Numbered from the stretch's first letter, positions 12,486 to 24,553 are shown. The stretch: 64,000 nt of DNA from Stenopsyche tienmushanensis (GCA_008973525.1 WACJ01000114.1:868001-932000), one strand, 5' to 3'. Program-made: numbers and translations. Notes: a model not told the origin generated them from the sequence alone.

Positions 12486-12827
12486 TATAAAAAAAATAAA
12501 TGATTAGCAAGATAAACAGAACGAGTTTTTGAATACCACGTGGATTATCCACGGCCAACTGAAAACAGCAGAGTTAAACAAATAGATATTATTTTTGTTA
12601 TGGTGATTCTGGATTCTTATTATAAAGGTTCGGCTTCAAATCCAGACTGTGAAAAAAAATTCACCGTACCAACAAGTTCTTTTTGCACTTTCAGGATCAA
12701 CGTGTTTTCATGCTTCAACTCAGATAAAACGAATGTTTAGTTTGTGTTTAGTACTTGGTGATAACTTAAATTTGGTCCTTATTGTCTAGTATCAATTTTT
12801 TTTGGTATCATTCATTATATCGACTGC

Positions 12828-12833
12828 TTTATT
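12828..12833 (-). terminator. Candidate poly(A) signal of gene A
   Basis: AATAAA read on the minus strand about 83 nt after the gene A stop codon; the first such hexamer downstream. Confidence 0.45.
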
Positions 12834-12915
12834 AAAATTTGTATACATTTTCAACAGATCAAAAAACACTATTTACAACAACACGTATCCACAAATAAAT
12901 AAATAACTACATAAA

Positions 12916-13119
12916 TTAATTCGGTTTTACAGAAAGGTCTCTTTGTTTTTCTTTTGGATAATAAGCACTCAATTTAATATAGATTAGAGCTAATGTAAGA
13001 GTTACAGTTAACATGGAGGATAATCCAATTATGTTCCACATGACCAATTTATATATAAGCACATAATGATAAAAATTGTCGATCAAAACCTCCGTAATTT
13101 CTTCAGGCACATATATTTT
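12916..13119 (-). CDS. Gene A exon 9 (residues 444-510 and stop)
   Basis: 204 bp with stop, acceptor TTTCAG. Encodes the end of the ectodomain, the C-terminal membrane helix (about 468-491) and a cytoplasmic tail with Lys, Arg and Glu. Confidence 0.85.
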   Translation of the reverse strand, partial: KIYVPEEITEVLIDNFYHYVLIYKLVMWNIIGLSSMLTVTLTLALIYIKLSAYYPKEKQRDLSVKPN

Positions 13120-16100
13120 CTGAAACAAAAAATGTTTCATTACAATGAAAATTGACAATGTGTAAAAAATAATATTTTCGTATGTGCTATTTCAGCTGTC
13201 ATAATTGCCGTACTTTAGTTTTTATTACGATATGTATGTATGATTGTTAGTTTCGGATGCAAATTTGAATTTAATTCAAGTCAAATTGACAAGATAACAT
13301 ATAATATTCACCTCGTGATACCAATAGATTGGGAATAAGACTTCTTTAATCAACTCGGTAGATTCGACTCCATCAATTTTCTTTGCAAACATGTTGTATT
13401 GAAACTTTTTCCCACCCTCAATCGGAATACCAAAATTCTGTAAAAATATAAATTTATTTTATTTAAGAAATGCAGTATATCTGAATTCAAACATTCTATT
13501 TTGTATACAATAAAAACATAATCAATTTGTTGCAAAAAATGAACGACTTTATGAATTTATCGATGCATTGATAAATGAAATTCGTCATTCAATTGAAATT
13601 GTTGGAATGAAGTTTTCTTCTTAACAAACTTAAATTTGAAGCACAATTATCATTCAACAGATAATTTTCTTAATTTAAAACAATTTTGATAGGTAATCCC
13701 ATATTACATAAAAAGCATTTTTAATGCACAAACATGATTACAACAATGAATTGATTTCTGATATGCATCATTTTGTATACAATTGCAGTTGCGTTGCAAA
13801 ATAAATAGAATAGTGACGTTAATCCGGTTAATCAATCTCGTTTAAGATATGCCAATAGCAGATCATCGAATAATGCCATAGAATTTTTCATATCTTGTAT
13901 ATATGACGATTATCCAATATTTTATGACACATACACAGTATGTATCATAAAATGTATTAATCATTTTATCATTATCTAGAATTTTTGAAATAAAATTGAT
14001 AATACATTAAGCTATCTAAATAATGGTCTCGTAATATTTTATCAATGAGAATTTAAGCATATTTTTTAATCTATTGCAGTTCAAAGATTCTATGTCGGTG
14101 ACTTAATAAATTTAATTTGCAATAAAGATAAGATTTCAAATATTTTTCAAGCATATAACTCAGTAATATTTTATGTTAAACAATGCTTTTAAAACGTGGA
14201 TTAATGCCATAGATAAAATAGCATCAAAGGACATCTTATGATTTTCCAAGAATAAAACGGTATTAAAAATATCAAACAAGAGATCCATGCTTATTTGCAA
14301 TAGTTTAAATACTTTCTATAAGATTTTTATAGCTAATTGCAGGAGTATGCGAAAACATACGCAGTTTGCCAATTTTTGTACATGTTATTCCTTTAATAAA
14401 TACATTTTCTTAGTCTGCTTTATGAAATAATGACGCCTTTTAATTGTTACTTGTTAGATTGAGTCTAATCTAAAAAATAATCAGTCAGTCAGAAACCAGC
14501 TTAAATGAATAAGATTCGTAAATATATACTTTTTATGGCAAAAAGTCTGTGTGTCCATCTGGTCCGCTTTTCGGAGCGCTGATGAATGAGCGCCTCGCGA
14601 TTGGACATATCTACAGAGCGATTACGAACTCTCATTACAAAACGAAGTTGTCCGAAGAAGACTGATCGGGTGGGTTTAACTTAGCATAGGTTATAAAAAC
14701 GATAATTGCTTTTTAATTACTAAAAGGTTTTGATTGAACATCAAGAAATAAGTATTTGAGTTTGAGATAAGCATGGATATTATAAAAAAATGACAATTGA
14801 TAAACATAATCCTATTTAAGTCCTTCAAACTTATTTCACAACAGTAATTGCGTCATGATTAATTATATGGGACATGATGCTATAACTCATATAACACGGA
14901 TTTATATTACACGACGTTTTTGTGGAACTATATGACAGTGTTATGCGAAACCTAGGTGTACATTCAATAGCATACATTTTACACGCGATTTTTAAGTTAA
15001 AAAATAGGCGTCGTTAAGAAAGCACTTTGAGAACAGTTATTTTACAAAAAGTCAGATTACTATTGGAAGATGAGACTTGAAATGCCATCTATGAATCAAA
15101 CTAAACTTGTTTGTTTAAATAACATATTCTTCGCATATGGTTTGAATACACGATGAGTCATATGTTAAATCAACCATATTCTATTATGTCCGGAATGCAT
15201 GATCAAAATCAATCAGATTGAATGCTTGAGTAATGACTTGCCAGTTATCTTATTGTATCAAAACTTCAGGTTGATATACTGAAAATGTGATATAATGAGA
15301 TAATTACAATTTGAAACGACTGTTCAACGATCACATGACATTGTGAATGGATGAAAAACTGACAAAAACTGTCAAGGAATATTATTTGAAAGGTTCAATG
15401 CAATTAGAAAGACGATTAGTATCCAAACGAAAATTATGCTTATGATGATAAATAATAAAGGATTCGCTAAGACAAGTCTTACTTGAGTTAATTGTAAATA
15501 TTAAGAATACGAACTTAATATTTATAGTATTGTATGCCATTAATGCTTGGACCTTATCAGGGTTTTTATGCAAAACTTAAAGAAGTTAATCTGGAGTTAA
15601 AAGTGTTTCATTACCTTCTTTATGGGGAAAATCTTGCTTCTAAAGATATGATTTGGATATTGTTATAAATAAGGTTGTTCAGGTTGTAAATGTGCTTAAT
15701 AAGCTAAACATTTCAAACAGATATGGCTAAATACATGGCTAAAAAATGTTAAGGGCCCTTGTATTAATATAATTTATGTTAATGCGTATTTTTATATCTA
15801 TTTTTACTTGTGATGTATACACGACATATTGTAAATTTTATAAATGGTTCGATATGCTAATATATATAAATTATATCTTACAGGATCAAGTTGTACGTTG
15901 TATCTATGTTTTGCCGGTACGGGACTAAGACCCTTTATTGCGTGCAAATATTCAGGATCAGCCAAGTAAAAATGAGGGAACGACAATACAACCGGCGCTC
16001 CTGATAAAGAAAAGAAATAAGCATAAATTTACACATACAAAAAGACAAAAAATAGGACATGTGAATATGCAAAATTGATATGCAATTACAGTGCAATGCC

Positions 16101-19100
16101 ATTTGGATTTAATAAAAAAATAAATTGAATAATCGCTGCAATAAATTCTGAAATTAATCTGTAAATTTGCAAAAATATATGTAATTTAATAGATATGAAC
16201 ATCACCCAGACACGTGTATAGATCCAGAACACCCTTCTTAAGACATCTCTTAGAATTTACACAGAAACAACTGGCGTTTCCAGTGGCTTCTGGTAATACG
16301 TCGTCAAGTGCAACCATTTCGAATGTTCGTATTCCTTTGGCACTACTTGTTTTCCTATAGCGGAGTGTATAAGATCTGTAAAAAATTGAAATTTGTCTAA
16401 TCATTATTTTATTATTCGATGTATTATAGTTTGAAAGATAATCTTCATAAAAGACATCCTTATGGATCAAGGAGCTCCTCAAATGAAGACGAACTATGGA
16501 GATCAATTAATATAACAAAACACGAAGAAGATTGGAAAGTTCCATTTAAAATGTCATCAATGTACTAGCCATAATTTAAAAAATAATAAGAATGAAGGAT
16601 TTTACTACTATTTTAATTGCAAAATACTGCTCTAAAATCAAGATCTCGTTTATGCATAAAATGATTTTACTAAGACCAATTGAGGATGTTGCTTCAGAAA
16701 GTTTAATTGATGTACTAAGATCTATTCGGAGACTTCTTTAGAAATGATTAACTAACCCTCGCGTTATTGATGAGATTTATAATGAGCATTATAGCCTTGA
16801 TTAGAAACAAATTTTGTTAAAGTTGAATGATCGCATACTTGCATATGTCCGAGTCAAAGATGTTTCTTGTATCTCCTGCTTTCAAAAATGGAGCATGTAT
16901 AAATCCATCTGTTCCTTTGATGGCATTGCATCCACTTGCGCCCTCTTGGTTAAGCCATACGTCAAGATTACTTTCGTTTTTCCATTTGACAATATTTCCA
17001 ATTTGTTTGATGATGGTTCCTCTTTGAATTTCGAAAAGCTCTTCTCTTTCATTGTTCTTACAATAAAACATGTTAGTACACAATAAAGATATAGCATATT
17101 TTTATAAAGACTGTTTTTAATACTAACAAACATCATGAAAGAAAAGCGATATCCAAAGGAACCAACTTTTCGCAACATTTTGATATCATCAAGTGCATTT
17201 TCAAGCGAGTCGCAGAAATCATTTGTCACAGAGTTACACAGATCAATGCCTTCAAATAACAATTTAAAAGGAGTTGTTTTAATGTAAACGCCAGTATTTG
17301 TTCCAAATATTTCACTTAAATTATCAATTAACGAATCAGTTAAGTCCTTATCTTCAGCCCACTGAAAAAGTGTCTGAAATAGAAAAATTATTACTACTGT
17401 AAGCAGCCTTTCCATTTATTTACATGATTGAGAAGTAAGATGATGCGCATGTCATTTTTTAAAAAGAAAATGTGCTATCCGTTAAGGTACTGTACATGAG
17501 AGATAGAATGTAAAGCTAAAAGATTTTGAGATAAAATGTTTCAACGTAGTAGTTATAAATTAGGATGAGACTATTTTTGACGAGTGAGTGGCAAAATTTT
17601 TACATATGTTCTAATATTAAATAAAAAAATAAAATATTCAAGCATTCCCATGTACGCAAAATAAAAATACTTTTTTTATGCAAGTAATTTCATGGAAAAG
17701 TTTTTGTCCAGAGATGTATTCCATCATTTACAAATTGTTTTGTTCACATTTTATATTAAACAGATTATAAAATAAATGTACTTACAAATAACGGAGCGTT
17801 CAATACATGTATTGTCTCGTTGATGGAATTGTAAGATTTCGTTCTAAAAATTGGCAATTCTGGCAAATTCTCAATATCTAACATCGCTATGTTATGTTTC
17901 TCCGTATAGTTTATGTTAACGCTGTTAATATTACTGTGGACGGTTTTTCGTTTCACTCTCCTAAAAGACAACAAATGAGAAGTATATAAACTAAATTCAC
18001 TCACAAGAAACAACAAATGTGTTTTATAATAACTACCCGAGATCATATGGACCAATCTCTTTGAAAACTGGTACTTCTCCATCTTCGATTTTATCGTAGT
18101 TTTCAATTGTGAATATGTATAAATCGACTTCATATGGAATAGGAATATCTCTCCATAGTTTATACACCTCTGAACCTTCTTTTAACTCCATTTCCTATAG
18201 ATTTCAATCAATTTTATTAAAGAAATTTCTGTCGACTATTTATTATTTTAGGAACAATGGAGCGAATCTGTATTTGACAAAATATTGGATATCCAACACA
18301 TTCTTGTATGTCTATTGTATTCATCTGCTAATCTTTACTTTTTATTCATCCTGATAAATCAATTATTGAGATAATATTGCTATCAGCCCAAATTTAGCTT
18401 TTAATCTTAAGTTATTATTATGTATTTTATTTAGCTTATCTCTTTTTATTTATTTACTATGCACCCAGACTGGGTAGTTTTAGTATTATGTACTCCAAAC
18501 TGGGACTCCCGAACTTCTAGCCAATAAACCTCACGTCAATATATACTTAAACCTTTTTTTTGTGTGGTAGATGCGTTCCGCGAAAAATCGCACAAAAAAT
18601 ATATTCAAAATCGCATAAAAAAGTTAGTAAAAAATAGAAAAACAATAGGGCAATTAAAAAATAAAATTTTTGGTAACATTTAAAGGACGTTTTGCATTAT
18701 TGGTAAAATTTTAAGGATGTGTCTGAAAAAAAAATTGCTTTAAAAAACCTCATAACTTCGAAATCGCACAAAAAAAGGTTTGAGTGTACTTTCATTTAAT
18801 TAATTATAATATTATATACTTCTAGTTAGAAACATTATACCATGGATTAATATTTATATTTGTGGTTTTAATGACAATTCAAAAATCCTAGACATTTTCC
18901 ATAAAGCAATTTCTCTACATAAATTGTAAATTCATAATCTCTACATAGATACAGAAATAGACTCAGACTCAGATACAGAATTTCAAGCAGCTTCAATGAA
19001 TGCATTAATTTGGTACTAAAACTGAAGACACACACAAATAAGCGCATATTGTGTGCTATCAACAATATTACGGTTCGTTTATTAATATACAAAATTGACA

Positions 19101-21278
19101 CACGTTGCGCGGTCCTGAGAGAAAAATGAATTTGTGTGGATGATAATCAAGGGGATTAAATACAGATTTTTTAAAAGGGTACATGGATCTATTTTCATCA
19201 CAAAATGTCATTTGATTATGCAAAGAAGAACTTAAACTCGTTTATCTAACTATGTGATTTTCCAATCCAATCCAACATTATAGATGGTGGTTTTAAGCGC
19301 ATATAAAATATTTGCAATTTTAAATTATTCGATTAAATCTGTTCACCTTCCTATACTTAGATCTTAATCATTGATTGAACTTCGTGTGTTTTATTTCACG
19401 AACATAAGAGACGTTTCTACCTTGTTGGGCCTAAAAATGAATGATTTTTTAACATTTTTTTCTGTGAAAAGTATTAAATGTAGAATGTTGATATATAGTA
19501 TATTGACTAGGCAATCTTTAATGAACAAAAACACATTTTTTAAAGTTTGATAAAATATAGTAGTGGGAGTGGATGGAGCCGCGTTTGGAAGCACTTCTAT
19601 GAGCTTGAAAATTTAAAGTTGAACCGAAGTTTATGTGCGAATAAAATTAAAAGTTTAATAGTTACACCTAATCTGCTATACCATAAGCATAGAGGATACA
19701 TTCCGTTTCTTCAAAAAAGACTTCTTTAGCTGATCTTTTCAGTTTTCGGGTCAATCATGTCTCTTTTGATGCTGCAGAATGTGCAACATCAACTTTTTTC
19801 ACGCACCCCATTTCCCTTTCGTTGGCAATTATTTTTGCTTGCGGTCCAATTGTGATGCCCATAATTTCCATCATATGTGGCAGGAAGGTGCTAATTTTAT
19901 TGAAAATACATGCAGCAATAAAATTTGTCCGTTTGATAGGTTTTTTTTGCGAGAAAAAATATATTTTGGAGCCAAGTGCCAGAGTGCAGCGTTGAAACTT
20001 TCGTTTCGTCAAGATTACTTTCGTTTTGCGTATGTCCGCCTAAACAGAGTTGCAGCAGATCGTCTGATGACAGATCTGAATATATAGAACGATGGAGTTT
20101 CTGAAGTTCAGTTGTAAGTGGTGGTTCGTGTTTGAAACCATGTGATTTGAAGGTTTTTGTATCCCCGTCGCTTATGTAGTTGGCCTATTTTACACCGTGA
20201 AGCTCCTCGGATCGTGTAAACATTTCGATAATACCGTCGACTTTCATTTTTTCAGGGCTTCCATATGTGCTTTCATATGTGGCCAGGTTATTCATCTTTT
20301 CCGGCAATTAAATTTTCTTGTTTTAAACATTTTGCACCTTGGCTTTAACTTTGAAAATCGATCGTTACTCTTCGAGCGTACAATCATACTGAGGACGCTT
20401 CTTGAGACAGTTACTTCTACTTTACTGGGCAATTAAGTACTTCCAATGAATATAGACAATGCAAATTCTTAAAATTTTATTAAAAAAGATACGATCCTAG
20501 CCCGTATTTGTTGCTTCTAGCGTCGCGCCGACCCATGCAAGCCCTCTGAATTTCATTTCTACTCCAGCTTCTCTTTGTCGGCTTATAACTGTGCTAACTT
20601 TATTTATATCGACTTGAAATTTACTGAACGTATTCTTAAGCATTGGCTCTTTTTGAACAAGGTAGAAACGTCCCTTAATAGGGAACATGCGTTACTTATG
20701 TGTGAGTTCAAAAAAAAAACTTTGTTCATACATGTATTTTTACAACTATCTCAAAAAGTTCTAAAATGTATACGTATCCAACACAATATTTTTGCTAGCT
20801 TAAATTCCAGAAACCAATGCATGGTTTAAATATTATATAGCGACTGGATACCCGTTTTTTTAACATAATTAAAATCATATAAACATGAATCGCGTCAATT
20901 TCAAAGACTTTACTAACTGTAATTCAATATACAATAGTAAGACGATTTAATAGATGAAATCTACTAGGCGAATATGAAAATTATAATTTTGAATAAATGA
21001 AAACATATTTATAATTTATCTCAGGAATGTTGTGTTAGACTATTTTGAAGATATCATTATTATCAATGCCTAGTAATCGCACTCAGCTGCATTGATTATA
21101 AATCCTCTCAGCTATCTTTAAATTCTAACCTAAATGCAATTGATTACAAATAAATGTTTACCCTTCCAACTATATCCTCGAACACTGTGGGAACTATAAC
21201 AAATTTGATGAGCATACTTATCAACATCAAAAACCCCAATAACCCATAACACACATATCCACAAACTGAAAACTTCAT
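12916..21278 (-). CDS. CD36-family receptor, SNMP-like (gene A), 9 exons, 510 aa
   Basis: Two-pass membrane receptor of the CD36/scavenger receptor B family, whose large extracellular loop binds lipids or lipid-like ligands; SNMP members act in the membranes of insect pheromone-sensing neurons. I joined nine exons: 21278-21162, 18194-18037, 17960-17786, 17373-17128, 17056-16839, 16375-16206, 16000-15882, 13437-13312 and 13119-12916. All junctions are GT-AG, phases match, and the 1533 nt end in one stop, giving 510 aa, a normal family length. Visible marks: N-terminal membrane helix (about residues 5-32), the family motif EIGPY, the CN.IKGTDG motif, the paired-cysteine stretch CFC...CLKKGVLDL..C, SLPHFYLADPEYL, and a C-terminal helix at about 468-491 followed by a short basic tail. 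Sequons NYT, NET, NES and NAS suggest glycosylation. The CLKKG motif and N-terminus favour SNMP over croquemort/emp types, but the subfamily is inferred. Its paralogue, gene B, lies just upstream. Confidence 0.88.
13312..13437 (-). CDS. Gene A exon 8 (residues 402-443)
   Basis: 126 bp, acceptor TTACAG and donor GAG|GTGAAT, phase 0. Encodes NFGIPIEGGKKFQYNMFAKK and VLFPIYWYHE, the membrane-proximal end of the ectodomain. The length is identical to gene B exon 8. Confidence 0.87.
13438..15881 (-). other. Gene A intron 7
   Basis: 2444 bp, with the partial H repeat at 14555 and nothing else recognisable. Confidence 0.75.
14555..14700 (+). repeat. Repeat H, partial copy
   Basis: CTGGTCCGCTTTTCGGAGCG, then GAATGAGCGCCTCGCGATTG and GAAGTTGTCCGAAGAAGACT, as in the other H copies. 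It lies in gene A intron 7. Confidence 0.65.
15882..16000 (-). CDS. Gene A exon 7 (residues 362-401)
   Basis: 119 bp, acceptor ATCAG and donor CCT|GTAAGA, phase 0. Encodes GAPVVLSLPHFYLADPEYL, the most conserved CD36 segment. The length is identical to gene B exon 7. Confidence 0.9.
16206..16375 (-). CDS. Gene A exon 6 (residues 305-362)
   Basis: 170 bp, acceptor TTACAG and donor G|GTGATG, phase 1. Encodes KGIRTFEMV, the sequon NAS and the cysteine cluster CFC...CLKKGVLDLYTCLG that forms disulfides in CD36-type ectodomains. The CLKKG form is common in SNMPs. Confidence 0.87.
16839..17056 (-). CDS. Gene A exon 5 (residues 233-305)
   Basis: 218 bp, acceptor TGTAAG and donor AA|GTATGC, phase 2. 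Carries RGTIIKQIGNIVKW, a NES sequon, the conserved GCNAIKGTDG block and NIFDSDIC, all matching the central CD36 domain. Confidence 0.88.
17128..17373 (-). CDS. Gene A exon 4 (residues 151-232)
   Basis: 246 bp, acceptor TTTCAG and donor TTT|GTTAGT, phase 0. Contains the family-typical pattern T.FKLLFEGI.LC followed by a further cysteine, and ends FGYRFSFMMF. The length equals gene B exon 4. Confidence 0.85.
17786..17960 (-). CDS. Gene A exon 3 (residues 92-150)
   Basis: 175 bp, acceptor TTTTAG and donor TTT|GTAAGT, phase 0. Start of the extracellular loop with sequons NYT and NET. It ends VLNAPLF, the usual place where CD36 proteins read V.N.P. It is 33 bp longer than the matching exon of gene B. 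Confidence 0.82.
18037..18194 (-). CDS. Gene A exon 2 (residues 40-92)
   Basis: 158 bp, acceptor CTATAG and donor GG|GTAGTT, phase 2. It carries the family signature: a Lys/Glu-Gly-Ser-rich start, IPIPYEVDLYIF, and VFKEIGPYDLG. The length is identical to gene B exon 2. Confidence 0.88.
18546..18786. mobile_element. Tigger-like MITE T2, 241 bp
   Basis: The ends are near-perfect inverted repeats (CTTAAACCTTTTTTT left, AAAAAAAGGTTTGAGTG right) between TA dinucleotides. The left part has GATGCGTTCCGCGAAAAATC, a Tigger-like subterminal pattern. In gene A intron 1. Confidence 0.65.
19393..19615 (-). repeat. Dispersed repeat E, copy (inverted partner of 33484-33670)
   Basis: GACGTTTCTACCTTGTTGG...CTAAAAATGA and a following stretch with AAAGTATTAAATGTAGAATG are the reverse complement of 33484-33670 over about 190 bp. 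The part after 19570 matches 33-80. Confidence 0.65.
20560..20695 (+). repeat. Dispersed repeat E, copy
   Basis: Matches the beginning of the window (85-165): GTCGGCTTATAACTGTGC and ATTTATATCGACTTGAAATT, then ends in GGTAGAAACGTCCCTTAATA, shared with 33650. Confidence 0.55.
21162..21278 (-). CDS. Gene A exon 1 (residues 1-39)
   Basis: Encodes the initiator Met and the first membrane helix (CGYVCYGLLGFLMLISML and following). It ends in VPTVFEDIVGR at donor AGG|GTAAAC, phase 0. The start is the first Met of the hydrophobic segment, as expected for this family, where the cytoplasmic N-terminus is only a few residues long. Confidence 0.82.
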
Positions 21279-21334
21279 GTCTTTTTAAATACTTTCCGAT
21301 CAATTATACACCGAATTGACCACCGTACCGAAAA

Positions 21335-21340
21335 CACTGA
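21335..21340 (-). promoter_or_regulatory. Candidate initiator of gene A
   Basis: TCAGTG on the minus strand, close to the arthropod initiator TCAGT, about 57-62 nt before the start codon. I see no TATA box at the right distance, so a TATA-less promoter is inferred. A single short match; weak evidence. Confidence 0.25.
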
Positions 21341-21954
21341 TACTTAATGAAAAATAAAAAATAAAACGATTGACGTTGGATATATCAATCTAAACACTTA
21401 TCGTCAATTCTCACGTACAGTCTCTCACTGATATGGCGATAAGCATCGTTCAAGATAAATAGTTGAAAATATTGAATTAAATTATGCATCTTTTTAAAAT
21501 TTATCAAGTGTGGATATAGTGATATAGATCCTGGACTTTTGACCCCATTGACTTCCATATGTGGTAAAGTTAGGATAGAAATATTTGAATAAAATTTTTA
21601 GGTTGGAGCGAGATCTATGAGTGAGTAGCGAAATTGTCATTAACTTTAACCCTTCTGTCAATAAGATGGTCTGACCAGACCAGACAGACCAGGCAAAAAA
21701 ATAATATTTCTATTTATACCCCTACAATCAATGAAAGGGGTCTGGCCAGGCCCAGATTTTTTTCATAGAATTTATATAAACTTAACATAAAAAATGGGGT
21801 TACAAGCCCATATCAATTTCCCTCTTAAAGGAAGATTTCGCAAGGGAGTGATGATACTCGATTAAATGACTGAAAAATTGCAAACAAATTCCAATTCAAT
21901 AATAGACATATTTTAATGATCATGACGGTCTGCGGCAAATCGCTCAGATAAATC

Positions 21955-22880
21955 AAGGAGAGAGCTGAGGCTGAGCTGAGCCTGCTTTGGGACTGGAGTC
22001 TGTTAAACAGGTTCACGTTCGCGCCTAGAAAAACGACGGCACTGATATTGAGAGGTGGCCTGGCGGAACGCTACAGGCCCCCTAAAATACAGATGGGAGG
22101 AGTCCGAATCCCATTTGTGAGGGAGATCAACTACTTGGGCGCCAGCCTGCGGAAGGGCGAATGTTTTACTACAAATATAAGAACGGCCTCTGGTAAAGCC
22201 GCGAGAGCCTTCACCAAGATGTCAAGACTCTGCGGGTCTAAATGGGGACTATCCTCCAGGAGCATGAGAATTACATACGAGGCCATTTGTGTGAGTATTA
22301 CTACATACGGGGCGGGAGCTTGGGCTAACAGATTGCTTCCAGATGGCGGATGGGGCTCTACCAGCAGAGGCAGACTTAACTTGGCACAGAGGACCTGCAG
22401 CTGCAGATCCAAGAGGAGCATCAATCATATCATCTCAATCAATACAGAGGAGGCGAGGGAATTCCAGTTCAAAGAAGAAGTCAAGAAATAGGCCAAAGAT
22501 GCTGCCGTAAAAGAGTGGCAAGATAGATGGGTGGTGTCCGATAAGTAACGTCACCTCTTCCAATTTTTCAGACCCGTCAAGAGCAGGAGGAAGGCGCATT
22601 GTGTGAAAATCAGCCAATGGACGTCCCAATTTCTGACGGGACATGGTCATTTCAGTGCCCAATTAATGAGACTGGGCCCCTGTCCCCCCCCCCCCTTTTT
22701 ATTATCTTAATAATCGGAATCCAGCTTTCCGGAAATATAAATAGCATTCCTAAGTATCGATTAGAACGATGCACCATCAAAATAACGACTTGTTTTCTAA
22801 ACAATGCGAATGATCGAACACTCTGGAAGCGTGGCACAATAACATTCCAGATGGTGATAGGAGCATCTTCCATATCTTAA
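21955..22880 (+). pseudogene. R1-clade non-LTR retrotransposon fragment
   Basis: Frame 1 begins AEAELSLLWDWSLLNRFTFA, then TALILRGGLAERY, INYLGASLRKGECF and ITTYGAGAWANRL, the last third of an R1-type reverse transcriptase. The downstream region has WQDRWVVSDK and, in another frame, QFLTGHGHFSAQL, the usual C-terminal order of this clade. Stops and frame changes after 22490 make it dead. It is clearly more GC-rich than its surroundings. It lies between genes A and B. Confidence 0.75.
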
Positions 22881-22959
22881 CCCTTTGATTAGTGAGCTTA
22901 TTTAAGTTCGTCATAGTCTTAGATGCTATATTTGCTTGTCCGCCACTTATCAAACACAA

Positions 22960-23270
22960 AAATACAAATCCATTTATCTGTCAAGACCGTCGCAGCGTGT
23001 ATGAAGCTTGTACATAAATGAATAAACACTGTCGATAGCACACAGTATTCGGTCATTTATTCAAGCAAACATAAAAAATACACTTGTGTCTTACCTCTTT
23101 GAGGGGCTAATTACCTTAAATTTGCATAACAACCGGGCCTGGAATGGAATGGAATTGCCTTCCAAATAGATCGCTACAAGAGTATTAAAGATGTACTTTC
23201 GGGTCGACCACCTTCGAACCTACCGAATCGATTCAATTTTGAGGTTCAGCTTGAGTTTGGATTCATTTCT
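22960..23270 (-). repeat. Dispersed repeat G, copy 2 (inverted)
   Basis: AAGACCGTCGCAGCGTGTAT (22982) and TGTCTTACCTCTTTGAGGGG (23088) are the reverse complement of the copy at 7635-7910. Confidence 0.5.
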
Positions 23271-24205
23271 AAGCTCGAGTTTGAGCCCCCTTTATTGAGT
23301 CCTTCTCGTCGACGTAACGAGTTACGTGGCAGTCGTTGGTCGTAGAAAGCGTGCTGAGGATACCGTCGCATGCCGGAGAGGCTGAAGTGAGAGAAAGAAC
23401 GGCGACGAAGATAACTGGGCTCCGATGTTTGACTGAGGGCTCTTCCACGTTACAATAGCTTAAATAAAATTTAAAAAATATTTTTTCGTTTTTAATTTTT
23501 TCCTCCAATTTTTGAATGCAGATGACCATGCAAAAATCCATCATTTCTGATTGTTAATGGAAATTTTAAGGCGTAATTTTCGCGATAAATAATTTTCTTC
23601 TGATATGGCCGATCTTCGGTCGAGAGACGACGTCTTCGTCGAACTGATCTTGGTTGTGGTGAATTTGGCAAGGTAGTAGTGAGTATTTTCAAATGTAATA
23701 CAAAAGGATTGGTGAACTTGCAGTCAACCAAGACTTCCAGTAAAGCTTTTTGTTTGAATCCAAATTTTATGTAAAAAATCCTTTTTACATGTAATTGTAA
23801 TTTTTAAAAAATTTCATATTATTAATTTGCATTAATATTTTTTATATTGTATTTTTTAATTAATAAAAGATAAGAAATATCATACAAAATTATATTTTAA
23901 TTTATTTTTTCTACAATAGATGTAGTTAGTCTAGCATTTTATAAAAAAAGTGTATTGTATAAATATATTTAAAATAATAATATAAATCCATGATTTTTAT
24001 GTGAGAAAATTAAATATATTTTTTTAAATAATGTGTATAAAATAATGGCAATTAACCCTAATTAGGAATAGCTTAATTTCGTTACGGGTATGGTTGATAC
24101 AATTTTTAATATATTCAGTTTCTTAAAAAAAGCTCATCAAGTGTCTGTAATGCTGGTATAATTAAATATTGCTGAAATCGAGACAATCTAATTGAAATAG
24201 AAAAT

Positions 24206-24211
24206 TTTATT
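24206..24211 (-). terminator. Candidate poly(A) signal of gene B
   Basis: AATAAA on the minus strand about 172 nt beyond the stop of gene B. Confidence 0.4.
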
Positions 24212-24382
24212 ATTGGCAATAAGTACGAAACATGATATAACAAGGCTCAAATTTATAAGAACATTAGAATTATTGAAACTGATTGTTGAAAATTTTCATA
24301 AAACATTATTTTTCACTCTAAAGCTTTAATTAAAAATTCGCACGTAGTCTTAATGGATGGCAAGGCGATGAATCAACCTTAC

Positions 24383-24553
24383 TTAAATTGTTTTTACATC
24401 ATCATCGCGTTTTTTGAAAAGACAAACGGCAAACATAACAGTCATAAAAATTCCGATTGCCAATAGTGTGTACAGAACAATCGCAGCTATATTCAATAGT
24501 CTGAAGTAGCTATCTTTCATAAGCTCTACATATTCATCGGGCAGCTCCAGGCC
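24383..24553 (-). CDS. Gene B exon 9 (residues 442-497 and stop)
   Basis: 171 bp, acceptor TTTCAG. Encodes GLELPDEYVELM, the C-terminal membrane helix and the tail KKRDDDVKTI before TAA. Confidence 0.88.
   Translation of the reverse strand, partial: GLELPDEYVELMKDSYFRLLNIAAIVLYTLLAIGIFMTVMFAVCLFKKRDDDVKTI

Larger units (their letters stand above)
18195..21161 (-). other. Gene A intron 1
   Basis: 2967 bp. Holds T2 (18546), a decayed G trace (19070) and two E copies (19393, 20560). The stretch 19750-20440 has longer chance frames on both strands but no recognised product. Confidence 0.75.
22881..24382. other. Region between genes B and A
   Basis: Contains repeat G (22960-23270), then a GC-richer unexplained block (about 23280-23740), then very AT-rich sequence up to the gene B 3' end. 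Confidence 0.5.

Noticed and set aside
16814..17086. Two plus-strand frames opposite gene A exon 5
   Set aside because: They are complementary to an exon of a well-supported gene and have no similarity of their own.
17128..17415. Met at 17415 as start of a separate protein with a signal-peptide-like beginning
   Set aside because: The hydrophobic stretch MERLLTVVIIFLFQ is intron sequence ending in the acceptor TTTCAG before exon 4; exon 4 is internal to gene A by phase and by match with gene B.
21645..21770. TTAACCCTTCTGTC next to GGTCTGACCAGACCAGACAG as a piggyBac end
   Set aside because: No matching right end with TTAA found nearby; the internal palindromic motifs may be chance.
22131..22424. 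97-codon minus-strand frame
   Set aside because: Antisense of the R1-type fragment.
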